This document shows positions 21,724 to 39,500 of a DNA stretch of 64,000 bases, one piece after another; position 1 is the stretch's first letter; every line of letters starts with the position of its first letter. Position numbers and translations under genes: made by a program. Origin of the DNA: Metellina segmentata (Eukaryota; Arthropoda; Arachnida; Araneae; Tetragnathidae); assembly GCA_947359465.1 (NCBI GenBank), contig OX375873.1:38226437-38290436 (forward strand), in the 5' to 3' direction. The notes beneath the pieces were generated by a model. It did not search any database. It saw only the letters and a program-made list of their open reading frames with translations, and was not told the origin of the DNA.

Positions 21724-22016
21724 AAGTATTGGTTTGAGAAAGCAAACCAAACGGGATTGCGTAGCAATCCCCGGGGTCGGCGAGCGTAAGCGAGCAGGGC
21801 GCGAAGCCCTCGCTGTGACGTCATGTACCGGAAAGTGAAATCAGCATAATACGAATTATTCAGATAGTTTCACTCTGTGAAAGGAATGTTGGTTTGCGAA
21901 GCAAACCAAATGACATCTGTGAAAGGAGTGTTGGTTTGCGAAGCAAACCAAATGGGATTGCGCAGCAATCCCCGGGGGTTGGCGAGCGTAAGCGAGCAGG
22001 GGGCGGAGCCCCCTAG
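21724..22016 (+). mobile_element. Helitron 3' terminal region with stacked hairpins
   Basis: The right end gggggcggagccccc folds into a GC hairpin and is followed by CTAG at 22013-22016 and then T, the arrangement of Helitron 3' termini (hairpin, CTRR, T target). Upstream are perfect palindromic hairpins at 21889-21909 and 21931-21951 (ttggtttgc, gaa loop, gcaaaccaa) and gggattgcgcagcaatccc at 21953-21971. A first, decayed version of the same end (21731-21814) lies about 190 bp upstream with agggcgcgaagccct but no CTAG. No Rep/helicase gene is nearby, so it is non-autonomous. Confidence 0.75.
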
Positions 22017-22779
22017 TACTATAAAAAATAAATATTAACATGAAATATTTCGCTTCACAATATATGCAAATGCACGACATAAAAATAGCGAAAATTAAAC
22101 AGAGAGCTTTTGAATTCACGAGTCCACAAGTCGTATATAATGTGGGAAGTAATATCAGGAGTATAATACGATGAAAATATTTTATCAAACGATATTTATT
22201 CAAAAGTAAGGAAATTCTTATTTGCTATTTATTTCATGTGTTAAAATTATTCATTTAAATATAAGTAGTCGATGCATGTTTTGCAAAAAAATTTTATTAA
22301 TTAGATTTCCTTAGTTACCTTATTAAATTTATGTGTTTGCTTTTGTTCTGTGGCAACATAAAGGAGATAAAAACAATGAAAATAATGAATTAATAGATGT
22401 TCCACATACATGGCAATAAAATATTCTCGGAATTCGCTAATGCCGTAGTAATGTTCGAATAAAAATTAACTTCTATCGCGCTTTCTTATTCTTCTTTTGC
22501 CAAACAGAATTTATGCAAACAAAAACTTACAGATTTAAGTAAAGTAGGCAGCACAATTATTGATGTATGGTCTATTTTGCATTTTGAAAACAGTTTTAGG
22601 TTTATATTGGAAAGTTCGATATTCTGGAAATTAAATTTCGGGAAAGGTTATGTAAAATTGGAAAACGCATACAACCTTAAAATATTTATTGAAAGAGTAT
22701 TGTGTTAGATATGCAGATAAAACCTTGTCAAAATGGCAATTTAAACTAAAACTTTTCAAAAATGACCAATACATGACCA
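22017..22779. other. Unassigned AT-rich sequence
   Basis: No gene, repeat array or transposon end recognised. Confidence 0.4.
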
Positions 22780-23690
22780 ATACCAAAGCAGCTGTACAGC
22801 TACCTTTACGTTTATTAGGGGTTGCAACGGCTTTGGTGAATTTTTGGCGCACTTCTAGTAGCGAGTTACGGTAGATTAAGGCAACGCATCTGGTTTTACG
22901 GTTGTTGTGGTTTTCATGGCAACCTCGGCAAACGGTAACTTTCAATTTTCATTTTGAATATTCTAGAAAGTTCTTCCAAAATCCGTTAAAGTCGTTTGAT
23001 TTCATTGGTTCGTTTGAAATTTTTTCTCTGTTTCCATTGGTTATTTTGATTTAAAATATCTTTTGATTGCATTGGTCTTTAAAATTTATTTTTTCTTTGA
23101 TACCATTGGTACATTTATTTGTATTTTTACAGTTGTGGAATTTTTTTATTTTTTTATTTTTTTCACGTCAGAGTTTTGATATGTATTGCTTTTTCGCCAT
23201 TTGTGAAATATTCTTGTTTTATAATTTCTTTCTCGGAACAGTTATGATGCATCAGGTTATATTATTTCAAGCTTTTTTTTTTCTTTTTAAAAGTCTTTTT
23301 AAAAAAGACTTAAGAAAGACTTTTTAAAAAGTCTTTTTTTTTTCAACATGCCCACTGTATCTAGTGTAATTGATGTTTCAGGGTTTTCTTAACCAACAAA
23401 TGCAGTTTAGTTTTTCTGCTGGTTCACAATTGTGTTTTGAAATGTGATTAACCTTATTACTTTTAGTGAATGTTTTTTTTTTTTAATATACAGTTTAATA
23501 CGTTCTCAAATCTGTTTTCAAGCTTTCATTTTCCGTTGTAAAAAAAAAAAAAACATTTTTTCGGAAAAAAAATATTTTTGAAAGAATTTTTTTCTTGGCA
23601 ACATTGGAAGTTCGCCAAAAAAATCGCCAAAGCCATTGCTACCGCTCATAAACGTAGACTGTAGCTGTACCAAAACAGCTTTAAAAGTTT
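22780..23690. mobile_element. Inverted-repeat element, about 0.9 kb
   Basis: Left arm 22785-22860 (caaagcagctgtacagctac, then gttgcaacggctttgg) is inverted with 23608-23690 at roughly 75-80 percent by eye. The interior has no transposase but contains a 30-35 bp minisatellite: tttgattncattggt recurs near 22997, 23030, 23062 and 23098. Borders and target duplication are unclear. Confidence 0.5.
23286..23340. other. Twin A/T hairpins with an aagtctttttaaaaagactt core
   Basis: Two adjoining perfect or near-perfect palindromes built from aaagtcttttt and aaaaagacttt (23288-23310 and 23313-23336). The two can also pair with each other. Confidence 0.8.
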
Positions 23691-27039
<3,349 letters not shown>

Positions 27040-27809
27040 TGAGAGTCGTTTGGAAAGTAATACTCACTTGAGCCTGCGCACCACTGTGGCAGTGACAGGT
27101 GCACCAGTCACGATCAACCAGGTTTAGGGACTCGTATACCATCTGTTTACTGAATTATATCGCATTATAAGGTAATTGCTATTTTGGTAAGCAAACAAAC
27201 TGTACAAGAAAATCGAGCGTGCCGCCAAATGTGAAGTGATAGCTGTGATCCGATTTCTAAACGCAAAAAATGAGCGACCAAGCGAAATTTATCGTGAAAT
27301 CAAAGTAGTGTATGGGATGTGATGGATGAATCATGTGTGCGTCGTTGATGCCGAAAGTTTAATGAGGGAAGAGAGAACGTTCATGATGAGGAGCGATGTG
27401 GCCGCCCAAGTGTCATTACGGATGAGCTTTCAAGTATATCGACAAATTCATCAAACCAATTTGCTGTGGGATTTCTTATGGATTTCATGATAAATTTTCA
27501 CATGTGTCTCGCACTATAATTTACGAAATGGTAACAGATCACCTCAAACTCAGAAAAAATTGTGCAAAGTGGGTGCTACGCATGCTCAACAACGACCACA
27601 AAAGGTTAAAGACGTCACTTGCTTATCGCAATGGACTGGTGGCAGAGGAGTATGATGCTGATATTCAAAAGCTCGTCACAATTACGATAAATGTTTAAAT
27701 TTGCAAGTGGACTATGTAGAAAAGTAATATAAGGTATGAAAATGTAAAATAAAAAGTGTGATTGAAGAATTTTATTTAAAAATGGGTATTACTTTTCGAA
27801 CGACCCTCA
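27040..27809 (+). mobile_element. Mariner element, internally deleted, TA-flanked
   Basis: Ends tgagagtcgtttggaaagta and (inverted) tgagggtcgttcgaaaagta, about 28 bp with four mismatches, flanked by TA at 27038-27039 and 27810-27811. A full mariner is about 1.3 kb; this one is 770 bp. It contains the N-terminal part of a transposase and a short C-terminal scrap, with the catalytic domain deleted. Confidence 0.85.
27205..27735 (+). pseudogene. Mariner transposase fragments
   Basis: Across frames the N-terminal HTH region is readable: EVIAVIRFLNAKNERPSEIY near 27230, KFNEGRENVHDEERCGRPSV near 27355, and an HTH2/linker part ending HLKLRKNCAKWV near 27541. The sequence then jumps to a C-terminal scrap containing GLVAEEYDADIQKLV near 27635. 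No catalytic Asp triad is present. Several frameshifts and stops occur, so it is non-functional. Confidence 0.75.
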
Positions 27810-27814
27810 TAACA

Positions 27815-28159
27815 TCAAAAATATAAATTTGAGGTCCCAATAGAAGGTCTAGCCCAAGGTCTACTAGGAAGGTCTACCCATACTGACATCCTTAGAAGTC
27901 CTGGCTGCCCTGGAAGATAGTTAGACAATGATATCTTTCCACCTTGACTTTTGTATTTGAACATCACAATGACTGACTGATGATTCACATTAACTTCACC
28001 AATAAAAAGGTCAATATCGCTTAGTAGTTGATATGCATCAACAAATGCTTGAACAAAATCTTTGGATGGTGCGCGCTTCCTTAAAATTAGCCATCTAATC
28101 ACTAAGCCGAGCACGTAAAAAGCTGATCGACAACCGCATCCACAAAAGGCAATCACCAT
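27815..28159 (-). other. Open frame of unknown nature, 114 codons
   Basis: The minus-strand frame starts just right of the mariner and encodes a mixed-composition peptide (RAPSKDFVQAFVDAYQLL, then LFIGEVNVNHQS). It lacks the extreme Phe/Ile/Tyr bias of chance AT-rich frames. I recognise no domain and see no splice context that convinces me. It may be chance or an old transposon scrap. Confidence 0.2.
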
Positions 28160-29100
28160 GCATAACTTTCCAAATGAACAAATCCCGCGGCGCGCATAAT
28201 TGCTTACAAATCATCCTACGACTGTAAACAAGATCACATTACTCACCGTGGAATCAAGATGTTTTTACTAAAACTCGAATCAACCGCACGAGACCAATTC
28301 CCATCCCACGGAACAGGCTAATGGCATTCCAAGTAGGCACTCTGGAACATAATTTCCCAAAACCGAAGGATTTCCCACATCCATGGAACACTCAGAATAG
28401 AATCATCCCCCAGAAAATATATAGCTCAGGAAAACAAAGAAACTGGATAGCGGGTGGGCAGGTCTAGGCGGGAATGACTTCTTCGATTTAGAACCGGCTC
28501 CCTCATGGAAATAATTTGCATTAATTATCCCTCAAAATCTTTCAGAAATCTTTCGCGCGCTAATGATTCGAGGCGCAAAAGAACAAAAAGGGCCCCGATT
28601 TTGTGCCGAGATCAGCCCGAAAACGGGCCGCAATCTGCATGAAAGACGCTTTCCGCGTCTAATGAGTTTTCCATGTAAATCCCAGTCCGAAGTCTGCCTC
28701 TCCTCCACTGTACCTTTTAATCGAAAGTGCTCGCTTTTCCCGAAGAGGTATGATTAGTGCTTTGCCCATTAATGAGTCGTTTTTACATTTTAAATTAGAA
28801 TAGATTGATCGTTCGACATTTTAAGAGAGAATCTGCAGCGTTATTATTAAACGTTACGTAACACTTCTCGGTTTTCGGTAGGGGTGGTCGAGGGGGTCGA
28901 TTAGGCTTAAGTCGGATGCCTCGCTCGGGAGAGCTTTCTTTGTTTAGTCAAGACGAAGTAATTGCGGGAGATATCATTTGGATATCGTCTTGTTTACTGG
29001 AATCTGTTAAAATAAGGTTAACAAGTGAGCCAGCCGATAACTCATTGGTTATTAACTCATCGACTTTGAGAGGAGGAGATGTAATCAGATTAACATAATT
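28160..29100. promoter_or_regulatory. GC-richer non-repetitive block with homeodomain/POU-like motifs
   Basis: Clearly richer in GC and CpG than the surroundings, without repeats seen elsewhere in the window. Motifs include atttgcattaattat (28514-28528: an octamer-like ATTTGCAT fused to a TAATTA core), cgctaatgattcg at 28558, gtctaatgag at 28657 and cattaatgag at 28767. GC words such as tttcgcgcgc, gggccccg and cgaaaacgggcc also occur. No long open frame with a known domain runs through it. This could be a conserved developmental enhancer or an unrecognised exon; it is an inference only. Confidence 0.3.
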
Positions 29101-31834
29101 GGGGGGCGAATGAATATTTTTAAACATTTTGCGAAACTGGGAGAGGGAATTTCAGTATAAACAAAGAAACCTAACGGAAAGTGAAGATTTTGCTTCCTGC
29201 TATCGAAATGCGCTCAAAGGATCGGTTGTTGCAATATTTAATACTCGTCACACCAAAGCATAGATACGCGTCAGGAAAAGGATTCAAACCGTCATAGCTG
29301 TCAGGGCAACAGCGTGTTGTCCTGACCAATGCTTCAGGGTGCCATGAAAGAACATTCATGATGATTGGAGACATATTTTGGATACCTATCGCTGGAAGAA
29401 CATCATGGGACCAATGTCATCTTAATCCGGGTAAGAATAGTTTTGATGACGTTTGGAGTTTAACCTAATTGGACTTCGATTGGACGCCGTATGCGTACAT
29501 TGTTTGACCTGTGCGGCTTTTAGCAGTATAGTCCGCCTTATGGAGGATTTTCGTGGATAAGGGAGAGCCGAGCCATCCACAAAACATTTAAGTACAAAGG
29601 AAGAGGAAAGGCAAAATATATAAGCACAGAAATACATAATGACGAAAGAAAAGAATGACATAATTTGAAAATTGATACAGAACAAAATGAAAATACATAT
29701 ACAATAAACAAAAACCATACATAAAAAACAGGAAATCGTATTAAAAAAAATTTTAATCAGAAAGTTTAGACAACCAAAAAGACATATACTTGTTTTGAAA
29801 GAAAATCAAGTTATTTTGAGAACTTTCGACTTCTCAGCTTTCACAAGAGTTGATCAATCGACTATCAATTTGAAATTTATGCTTTGAAATTTTTACTGGA
29901 GATATGTTGATAGGGCAATATACAAACTCGAAGCTAATCCCTCCGCTAAATCATTTAATCTGATCGTACGGTCTAAGATCATTAAACTTATGATTAATAT
30001 AAAGTTGGTTGGGTTTTCGCACAAGAGACATATGTGGCCATCGGGCCAATAGAACATCTTATGTAGGAGTGTCTGTCACGTGGTAAATCTGTATCAAATG
30101 GAACCTTTGACAGTAACCTTTGAAAATTGATTAGAATCAACAAAGATAGGAACCATAATTGTCCCGAAACGAAATGAAAACCATATATACCTAAAATATC
30201 ATCGTACCTCCTGTTTTTTACTTGAATTGAAGACCAACATTTAATTATAAAAAACCAATCTGACTGATCAAACGGGGATATCAGGGCACATATATCTAAA
30301 AACAAAATATTTTTTAATAATAATTTTTTTTCATTGGCGTATCTCATACCCAATCTATTAATTCCGCTTCATGATATCGACATCTCGCCGTAGAGAAACA
30401 AATAAAAGTAGTTCCTCTAACGGAGAACATGGGTGTCGCTCCATAGTGCACAGAAAAGAATGTATCGATTGAATCTTATGTATTTGGTTATTGATCTGGA
30501 GTGCTTACAACCCTCTGGGAAGGAAACATCCTTTCAAATTTCCGTAATAGAAAAGGTTATATGTTTCACACATTCCCTGTTGCTGCTTTCGTACAGTATT
30601 CTGATGCTGGCAGATTGAATCGCGTGCTATGGGATAAAACTGGATCAATACACTTCGAAAAAAGAGTTTCAAGTAAGAGAGATGTCAGGTTACAGATTTT
30701 AATAATTCGGTTTTTTCTTTGCCTGTTTTGCCTGATTTAATGTTTCGTTAATGATGGTTGATTGAATTGGGTTTGAGCGGTCATTTCTGTGGTGAAGAGG
30801 CATAACTGGATAAGTCTAAATTTGGCAAAAATGAGATAAGTACGTCTGCTGAAGGATTTGTCTTGGGCATTACTCGATGTGGAGAAGTGGGTAACAAATG
30901 TGCGTGAAAAAAGAGTAACAAAGAATGTAATCAAAGTAAATTATTACAGACTCGATTTACAAGGGCAATTTTTAAAAACGCGCTCCTGGAGAGTAGTTTT
31001 TAGACTTATCCAGGTATTCGCTCTGACCACAGAAATATGGACAAGCCTCGTCAAACACACAAAATACAAAATGTTAAGCAATGGACATACACACACAAGA
31101 AGACATTTGCTGATACTGAAAATATACCCAGGGTGAGTTACAGGAATCGAAACTTCGCCACCTATAACTCGTAGCTTCCTAGTGCAGGGGAAAATCCGTA
31201 GATTCACGGTGACCTCAAATCACTCAATTCCAACTTCTAAATAACAAATGAATGTCTTATTCTTATCCAGGGTAGGAATACTTTTATAATTCACGGTCCA
31301 GAGAATGTGCGCACAGTGCCAAAGATTAGACACGACTTCTAAGTCAATGGAAAGATAAAACTAATGTGTGTGTGTTGCGTCCTTATAAGTAGCTCATATA
31401 AACTCATGTGGACTGTATCTTTATTGCTTGTAACCCAAGTTTGTGGAAGAGGCGCTCATGCACCTTCTCGAGGTACATACTCACTCAAACTCAACTGGCT
31501 TGGTGCCAGATTGTACATTTCAACTGTTCTACATAGATGGCGCTTGCGCTTTACAAATTGATGATTTACTCGCTTTAACAACTAACACGCGGGACCTAAA
31601 AAGTCACTGTACTAACGTATGAAAACCAAGATCTATATTAATAAAACAAAGTTATGTGGAGATTGTGTTATTTGTATTAACGGGGGAACTACGCAACAAG
31701 AAACCTGAAATTGGACACAAAGATATCTTACATGCATAGAAATATATTTTATTTGTGAATTTATTTTAAATGAGAAAAAAGGCAAACAATCTGTAAAACT
31801 TTTTTTTTTAATCCAATGGCGAGCATTGTTGATT
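29101..31834. other. Unassigned region
   Basis: No recognised gene. A minus-strand open frame at 29422-29718 has a hydrophobic start and a tail (FVDGSALPYPRKSSIRRT) whose DNA (29500-29590) looks repeat-like. 31133-31190 (cagggtgagttac, then cacctataactcgtagc) resembles a Tc1/mariner end and partly matches 3215-3250. Confidence 0.35.
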
Positions 31835-31837
31835 TGT

Positions 31838-31915
31838 AATCATTTTGCTACTACAAGGCGATGGCCACTTGTGAAGGAGCACCCAATGGACGACCATCAT
31901 TACCCAACTAAAACT
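31838..31915 (-). repeat. SINE-B fragment
   Basis: 31861-31901 (ccacttgtgaaggagcaccc, then aatggacgaccatcatt) is the reverse complement of the SINE-B body at 4948-4995 with few changes. Confidence 0.7.
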
Positions 31916-32254
31916 AATGTCTTGTGTGTAAGTTAGTTCCAGATAAAAAGTGGACATTTTGTTTTAATTTACACTATATTACCGTGTTTGAGCCGAGACG
32001 TTTTGGAACGTTTTCTAAAACTAAAATACTGGAGTCGGCTTAAATATGGATCCGCTTATCTCGCAAAAAAAGTAGGCAATTTTGCGTTACTCCGGCGCAT
32101 GCGATAAATATCGCAATAGAGAGGGAACCTTCAATTAATGTCGTACTAGAGGTCCGGGATCAATCCAGCAGCGATCCATATGGGGATGGATTGTGAAACA
32201 ATCCCCTACCTCTCATTGTTGTAAAGTATAGTTCTCAGAGCGAATTAAATATGA
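31916..32254. other. Unassigned sequence with a SINE scrap
   Basis: Short repeat scraps only, including ggtccgggatcaatcc at 32151-32166, a minus-strand SINE-A motif. Confidence 0.4.
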
Positions 32255-32313
32255 TTGCGTAGCAATCATCGGCGTTTGACGAGCAATAGCGAGCAGGGGG
32301 CGGACCCCCCTAG
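32255..32313 (+). mobile_element. Helitron 3' end, second copy
   Basis: gattgcgtagcaatc forms a hairpin at 32252-32266. It is followed by agcgagcagggggcgga and cccccctag, ending in CTAG at 32310-32313. Layout and sequence match 21953-22016, with some decay; the base after CTAG is A rather than T. Confidence 0.65.

Positions 32314-34365
<2,052 letters not shown>

Positions 34366-34423
<58 letters not shown>
34366..34423. repeat. TA microsatellite, right part
   Basis: About 58 bp of TA directly after the transposon end, continuing the tract at 32823-32930. Confidence 0.97.
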
Positions 34424-34425
<2 letters not shown>

Positions 34426-36289
34426 GTTATGTTTAAATACATTTTTAAAATTGCTCAAAATTCGGATTTAGTGTCAATGCTTGTTTGTTTAGGTAACGTT
34501 TCCGCAGAGAGGGATAAGTACAGAGCCAAAATCGTCCAGGTAGTAATTTATCACTTTAAACAGCAACACTACACTTAACCATTACCTCAGTATCCTGACA
34601 GACACGAATATTTGTGGTCCTTGTAGAGAAAAAGTGTTTACAAATCCCTGTATTTAAAGCACAGAACATAAAAACAATTCTATGCGACAAAAATATTCAG
34701 AAAACAACACATATAGGTATTCTTATTAATTCATGCCGAACCCGTCATACCCGTCGGTACAGAAGATATTCTACATGCAAAAATATGCGACACAAACATA
34801 TATTTTATCTCTTTATTGTGTTTCCTTACTAAATTAACTCACTGTCAATACTTTGTGACCAACAATTTCATAAATTTTACATTAAAAACCTTTTAAAACT
34901 CCCATAAAAATATGTTCAGATCATTATTTATCACGGATTTTTGGGCTTTTAAAGATAGTGTATCTTTGTATATATTTGATTTTAGAAGACACAATAGGTA
35001 GAATTCCGTTTCATGAAAAGAAACAATATATCACATGAAACCTTTTTAAAAATAGTCTTAATATAAAACGTAATAATCGTACGTTAAAATGATTCGAATT
35101 TTTTTTATATAATCCTTTACAAGACGATTAAGATCAGTAAAACTTTTAAAGTTTTCTTGTTTCAAATTTAAATATTGGGCCAATAAAACTCAAAATCGGC
35201 TTCTGTAGTGGTCAACTTAGTGTTATCCTTCGTAGTTAAATTATACAACAAGGATGTAATCTATGTGAAATATATTATGTGAATGGACACATGAATGTAA
35301 TGCGATTTCCTTTCAAAGAAAATTGTCAAAAATATAAAAATGTTGAAAATTTTGTAAGAAATTATTTTCATGATACGTAAATGATGTTGGCATTTTTCTA
35401 CGAAAGAGAAAATTAATTATTCTGGTTACTTTTTAAATCATCAATTAAATTGAACCCAATTAGGGTCGGGTAATTCTGTTAGTTTTAAATAAAACATTTT
35501 CAAGTAAATCTGTCATCTCTAAATGTACGTTGTATAATTAGTCAGAACTTTTAATTTTTATAGGTTTTTTTTACGAGATGATTAAAATCTGTGAAACTTA
35601 CATTTATTTTTCGTTTCAAATTAAATTCTTTGGTTTTATTGAAAGACGCATTCAATAGTCACGTAACCACACATACAATTCCGAATACGTACGTGATTTC
35701 CATACAAAAACCATATTCCCGACTTAAAATAAGTTTAATAAGAATTCGATATGAATCTAGATGACGGTTGTATAATATTTTTAGTGAAGCTTTGATGGTT
35801 TTGGAAGAATATTAATATTAGAAAATAAACGAAATAGGACTTAACAAAAAATAAACAAAATGTTGCCTTTTCGATCAGAAGATCGATGTTGCTTTTCTAA
35901 CTCGAAGAATCGATTCTTATGCAACTTACATATAAAATCTTTGTTAAAGACAGCGGGTTTTTTTTTCAAAACACGACCTGTTTTCTGAAAAGTTTTAATG
36001 GGTTTTTTTATGAGACCGATTTTAAGTGCACAGAAATGAACACCGGAATAAGAGGATTTTACTTCCGGTTACCCAATACAAAATATGTGCAGAAAGTACT
36101 ACCATAAATCACTAAAGTCATCAAGAAATTTAAAAAAAATCCTCTCACACGGATGACATTCACTTTTAAAACAACCTTTTTTATTTCATGTGCCATTCAA
36201 TGGAATTTCCAAGAATATTTACCTTAAAGCAATTAGTCATGAGTATCGTATCAAATAAATTTATCATACATTCGTCAGTTGCTGATAAA
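34424..36289. other. Unassigned AT-rich region
   Basis: No gene. Two weakly similar modules (ttttt(a)ta-rich, gacgattaa(g/a)atc(a/t)gt(a/g)aaact, tcgtttcaaat) at 35100-35200 and 35560-35640 suggest an old internal repeat. Confidence 0.35.
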
Positions 36290-36515
36290 TTTCAAAGTGT
36301 CGCAAATAGCCCGTTATGTTGCTTCAGTGCGACGTTTATTCAAATACCTACCGAAGTATCGCTACCTTTACACAAGAGTGCTGCAAGTTGAAATATTGAT
36401 TGGTAAGGTATTTTTAATTAACTTCGTAATAGAAAAATACAACGGGCTACTGACTATGGTCCGGGATCCACTAATGGAAAGATCCGAGAACCACACCATG
36501 TAATTTTGAACCCCG
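36290..36515. repeat. Inverted pair of SINE-A fragments
   Basis: 36296-36345 on the plus strand (agcccgttatgttgcttcag, then tgcgacgtttattcaaatacctacc) is the SINE tail. 36425-36512 is the same family on the minus strand (caacgggctactgactatgg, then tccgggatcc and tgtaattttgaac). They lie head to head across about 80 bp. Confidence 0.7.
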
Positions 36516-39500
36516 AAATATTGGAAGGAAAACTGAGTACAATACTACCTACCTACTCCATATGTTCGTCATTTCAGTCAGATCAACGCAGTGTAATATA
36601 CTGCTAGTAAAGCAATAAGGACATTGATACTTAAAATAATTTAAAACATTCATGAGCGAAGTGATAAAAACTATAACAGATAAAAGACATTATCTATAAT
36701 AAGCATTTTTTAGAGTGTACCAAGCTATTAGCAAATAAAAATAAAAGACATTTGGTTATGGAGATAACCCCCAACCCCTATCATACATGTTAAAAATAGT
36801 TCTCTTAAATTACGTAAGTCGGTAAAAACTATACTATGGGCATACAATTAAAGTAATAATAGCAGAAAGGGGAGTATCACAAGTTGAATGCATATAAGGG
36901 AAATATTAATAGCTGGGAAAAAGTTAATAATATGATGTTAATAGCTAAAAAAAATTCAACTACCATTACACTCCTGGGAGTATAATGGCAGTTGAATTTT
37001 TTCTCTCCATTTCTATACCTTTTTTCAAATAAGAGCAAAATTGAAGTTTTAAGGACATTCGTTTGTTTTTAATAAATTTATTGGCTCCGCTCGTCTCGGC
37101 GATATCCGAAGCTAACACAACGGTCACCGAGACACCAACACTTCCTCCTTTAATATCTATTTTTAGCCTGCTTTGGGGGTGGAATTGAACCCTCAACTAC
37201 CACTACCCTTTTCAACCACTTGTTCTTCCTCTCTCACTCTCAACGTTGCTGGACGCTTTTGTCTGTTGTCAGCATGCTCATTATTGAAATTAATCATTGT
37301 TAAGTTTTTCAAAGGAACTTGTATCTGATTCTACTGGATCTAAGTCGTTCACAGGTGTTATTAAGTACTATACTGGGTGAGCACTTGCACATAGAACCAT
37401 GGCGGCCTAGTTTAAGTATAAACGGTGAGTAAGTAAAAACTAATGTGGTCGTGTGATCAAATTTACGTTTTAGAACTCCGCGGTGAGGTGTACAATAGCC
37501 CGTTTCATTACCACAGTATAACGTTAATAGGACAAATACCAATACCCGGATGGTGTAAACGTATAACATTCTTGCGTGCATGAATCTATAATTAATTACA
37601 TAAAGATTCATTTAAATTATAAAAAAAAAATTTATCGAGCGATTTATATACAATTTTACATGTATCAGGCATTGGACACATTGCTGATTGTTTGAGCATT
37701 ACCACATTTTGAACCGTCGAGCAAACAAATGATCATATGGTGAAAAACCGATATAAACCTACATTTTGGAGCAATTTGTGCCGATTTTTCTTATTTTCGA
37801 CGCCGCACTGTGTGTCAATTTTGATTCTAGGTGGACAAAATTAAATTTTCTTAGTGTCGCAGATTGTCAAAAAGACATCATATCTTAAAAGTAATATGTC
37901 CCCTTAGCAAGACCACGGTTTTATTTTTCTAGATAATTCCTCCCAACAGGATGTACAGGGATCCAAAGTCGAACTTTCTGAGTTGGCTGCAAAACCTATC
38001 TGGCGAATGCATATTAATACTTTGAGGAAAACTGTTAAGTATAGATCCTATATTTCCCTTACCGCTATTTGCTGGATACTATCATTAACTTATGTTCATC
38101 GAGGTAAGTTTACGTGCTTTTAGTTTCTTGGGTACTATTTCATTAATTTGCAAGATCCTTTTAAATTTATAGCTAATTAGCGTCTTATGCAACTGCTGAT
38201 TTCAAAAAGACTGCAACTAGACTTTTAACACATTATACCACCGTATACCACTAAATTATTACATATGCAATATAGCCTGGCCCATTTGACGTGCGCAGAA
38301 CAAAAAAATTATTGCTGAAGTCTGCGGAACTGATAGATAGTGCTTAAATTTCAAAATGACTATGGAAATTTTTTAGCAGTCCATTTTTGACATTTGGATG
38401 ATAATTTCGAAGCAAACGAAATCGATACTATTTTAACTTATATTTCTCAAGAAATGGTTGAATATGTGTTACCAAATACTGTTTTGAATGTTTTAAATAC
38501 TGTTAAAGCGAAAATTCCGAATTATCCACCAAAGAATTGAGCAAATAAGGAGTGAAATGAACGGGCACAAAGAACTATTCCTCAGAAATAATTCTTCTTG
38601 ATTTAAAGGAAATCTTACCTGTTCTTACACTGTGATTCAAGATCTACCAAGTAATTCACAGGGAAGTTTGAAAAATAGGCCTAGAAAACTTAAAAATTTT
38701 TGTAATCCTGTAGGTTTAAGGTATAGAAAACGAAACTCGTAACCTTGTAGAGACGACTAGTCAAAAAGAATTGTCAATGACCACTGAAGTAAAATTCAAA
38801 AATTAGCTGTACAATATTCTACTTCAAATCGTCCGACAGCTCTTTGCTACTTTTCTGGAAGAGATACGATTATGAAAACAATCCGTGTCTTAGTAAAACG
38901 TTAGTAAAATTATCTCAAAATCATCTGCTCGGGCTAAGAGTTGACATTAATATTTCTAGCACCAATTTTAATTACATAAACAACTTTAAGATCATTTACT
39001 CTAATTTGAATACTCCGTATAACATAAAAATTAGCTAAATGGTTGTTGCTATTCTAGGATGATTATCGCGGAAACTTCAGCTGTACCCCAACTCGCAACT
39101 AGTCACATATCAACTGCTCTGTTAAACGGTTACGAAGAACTTATGAACAATCCTTCATTCTGATTTTGTCGAAAGATAATATCAGAAATACAATTATAAT
39201 GAGGGGCTGTAATGTCGCTGAACAGAAAATTTTCCAGCAATTTGTTTTCAGAAAAATATTACTATAAGCAAAGTGTGTTTTGTATTTCTTTGGTACCTTT
39301 ATTTTTACTAATGAGAGTAAAAAATAATTTGTCAAAATCTCAACAAGACCTCGTAGTTCTACCAATTTCTTTTTGCTAAATAATTAGTGGATTTAACTTC
39401 AAGGGAAGTTAATAATGTGCAAGGTACTTTAAAGTTGACTTTGTTGTTTTTATAGATGTGATCAAACATCAAACAGGGAATAATAGAAACACCGCTTGTA

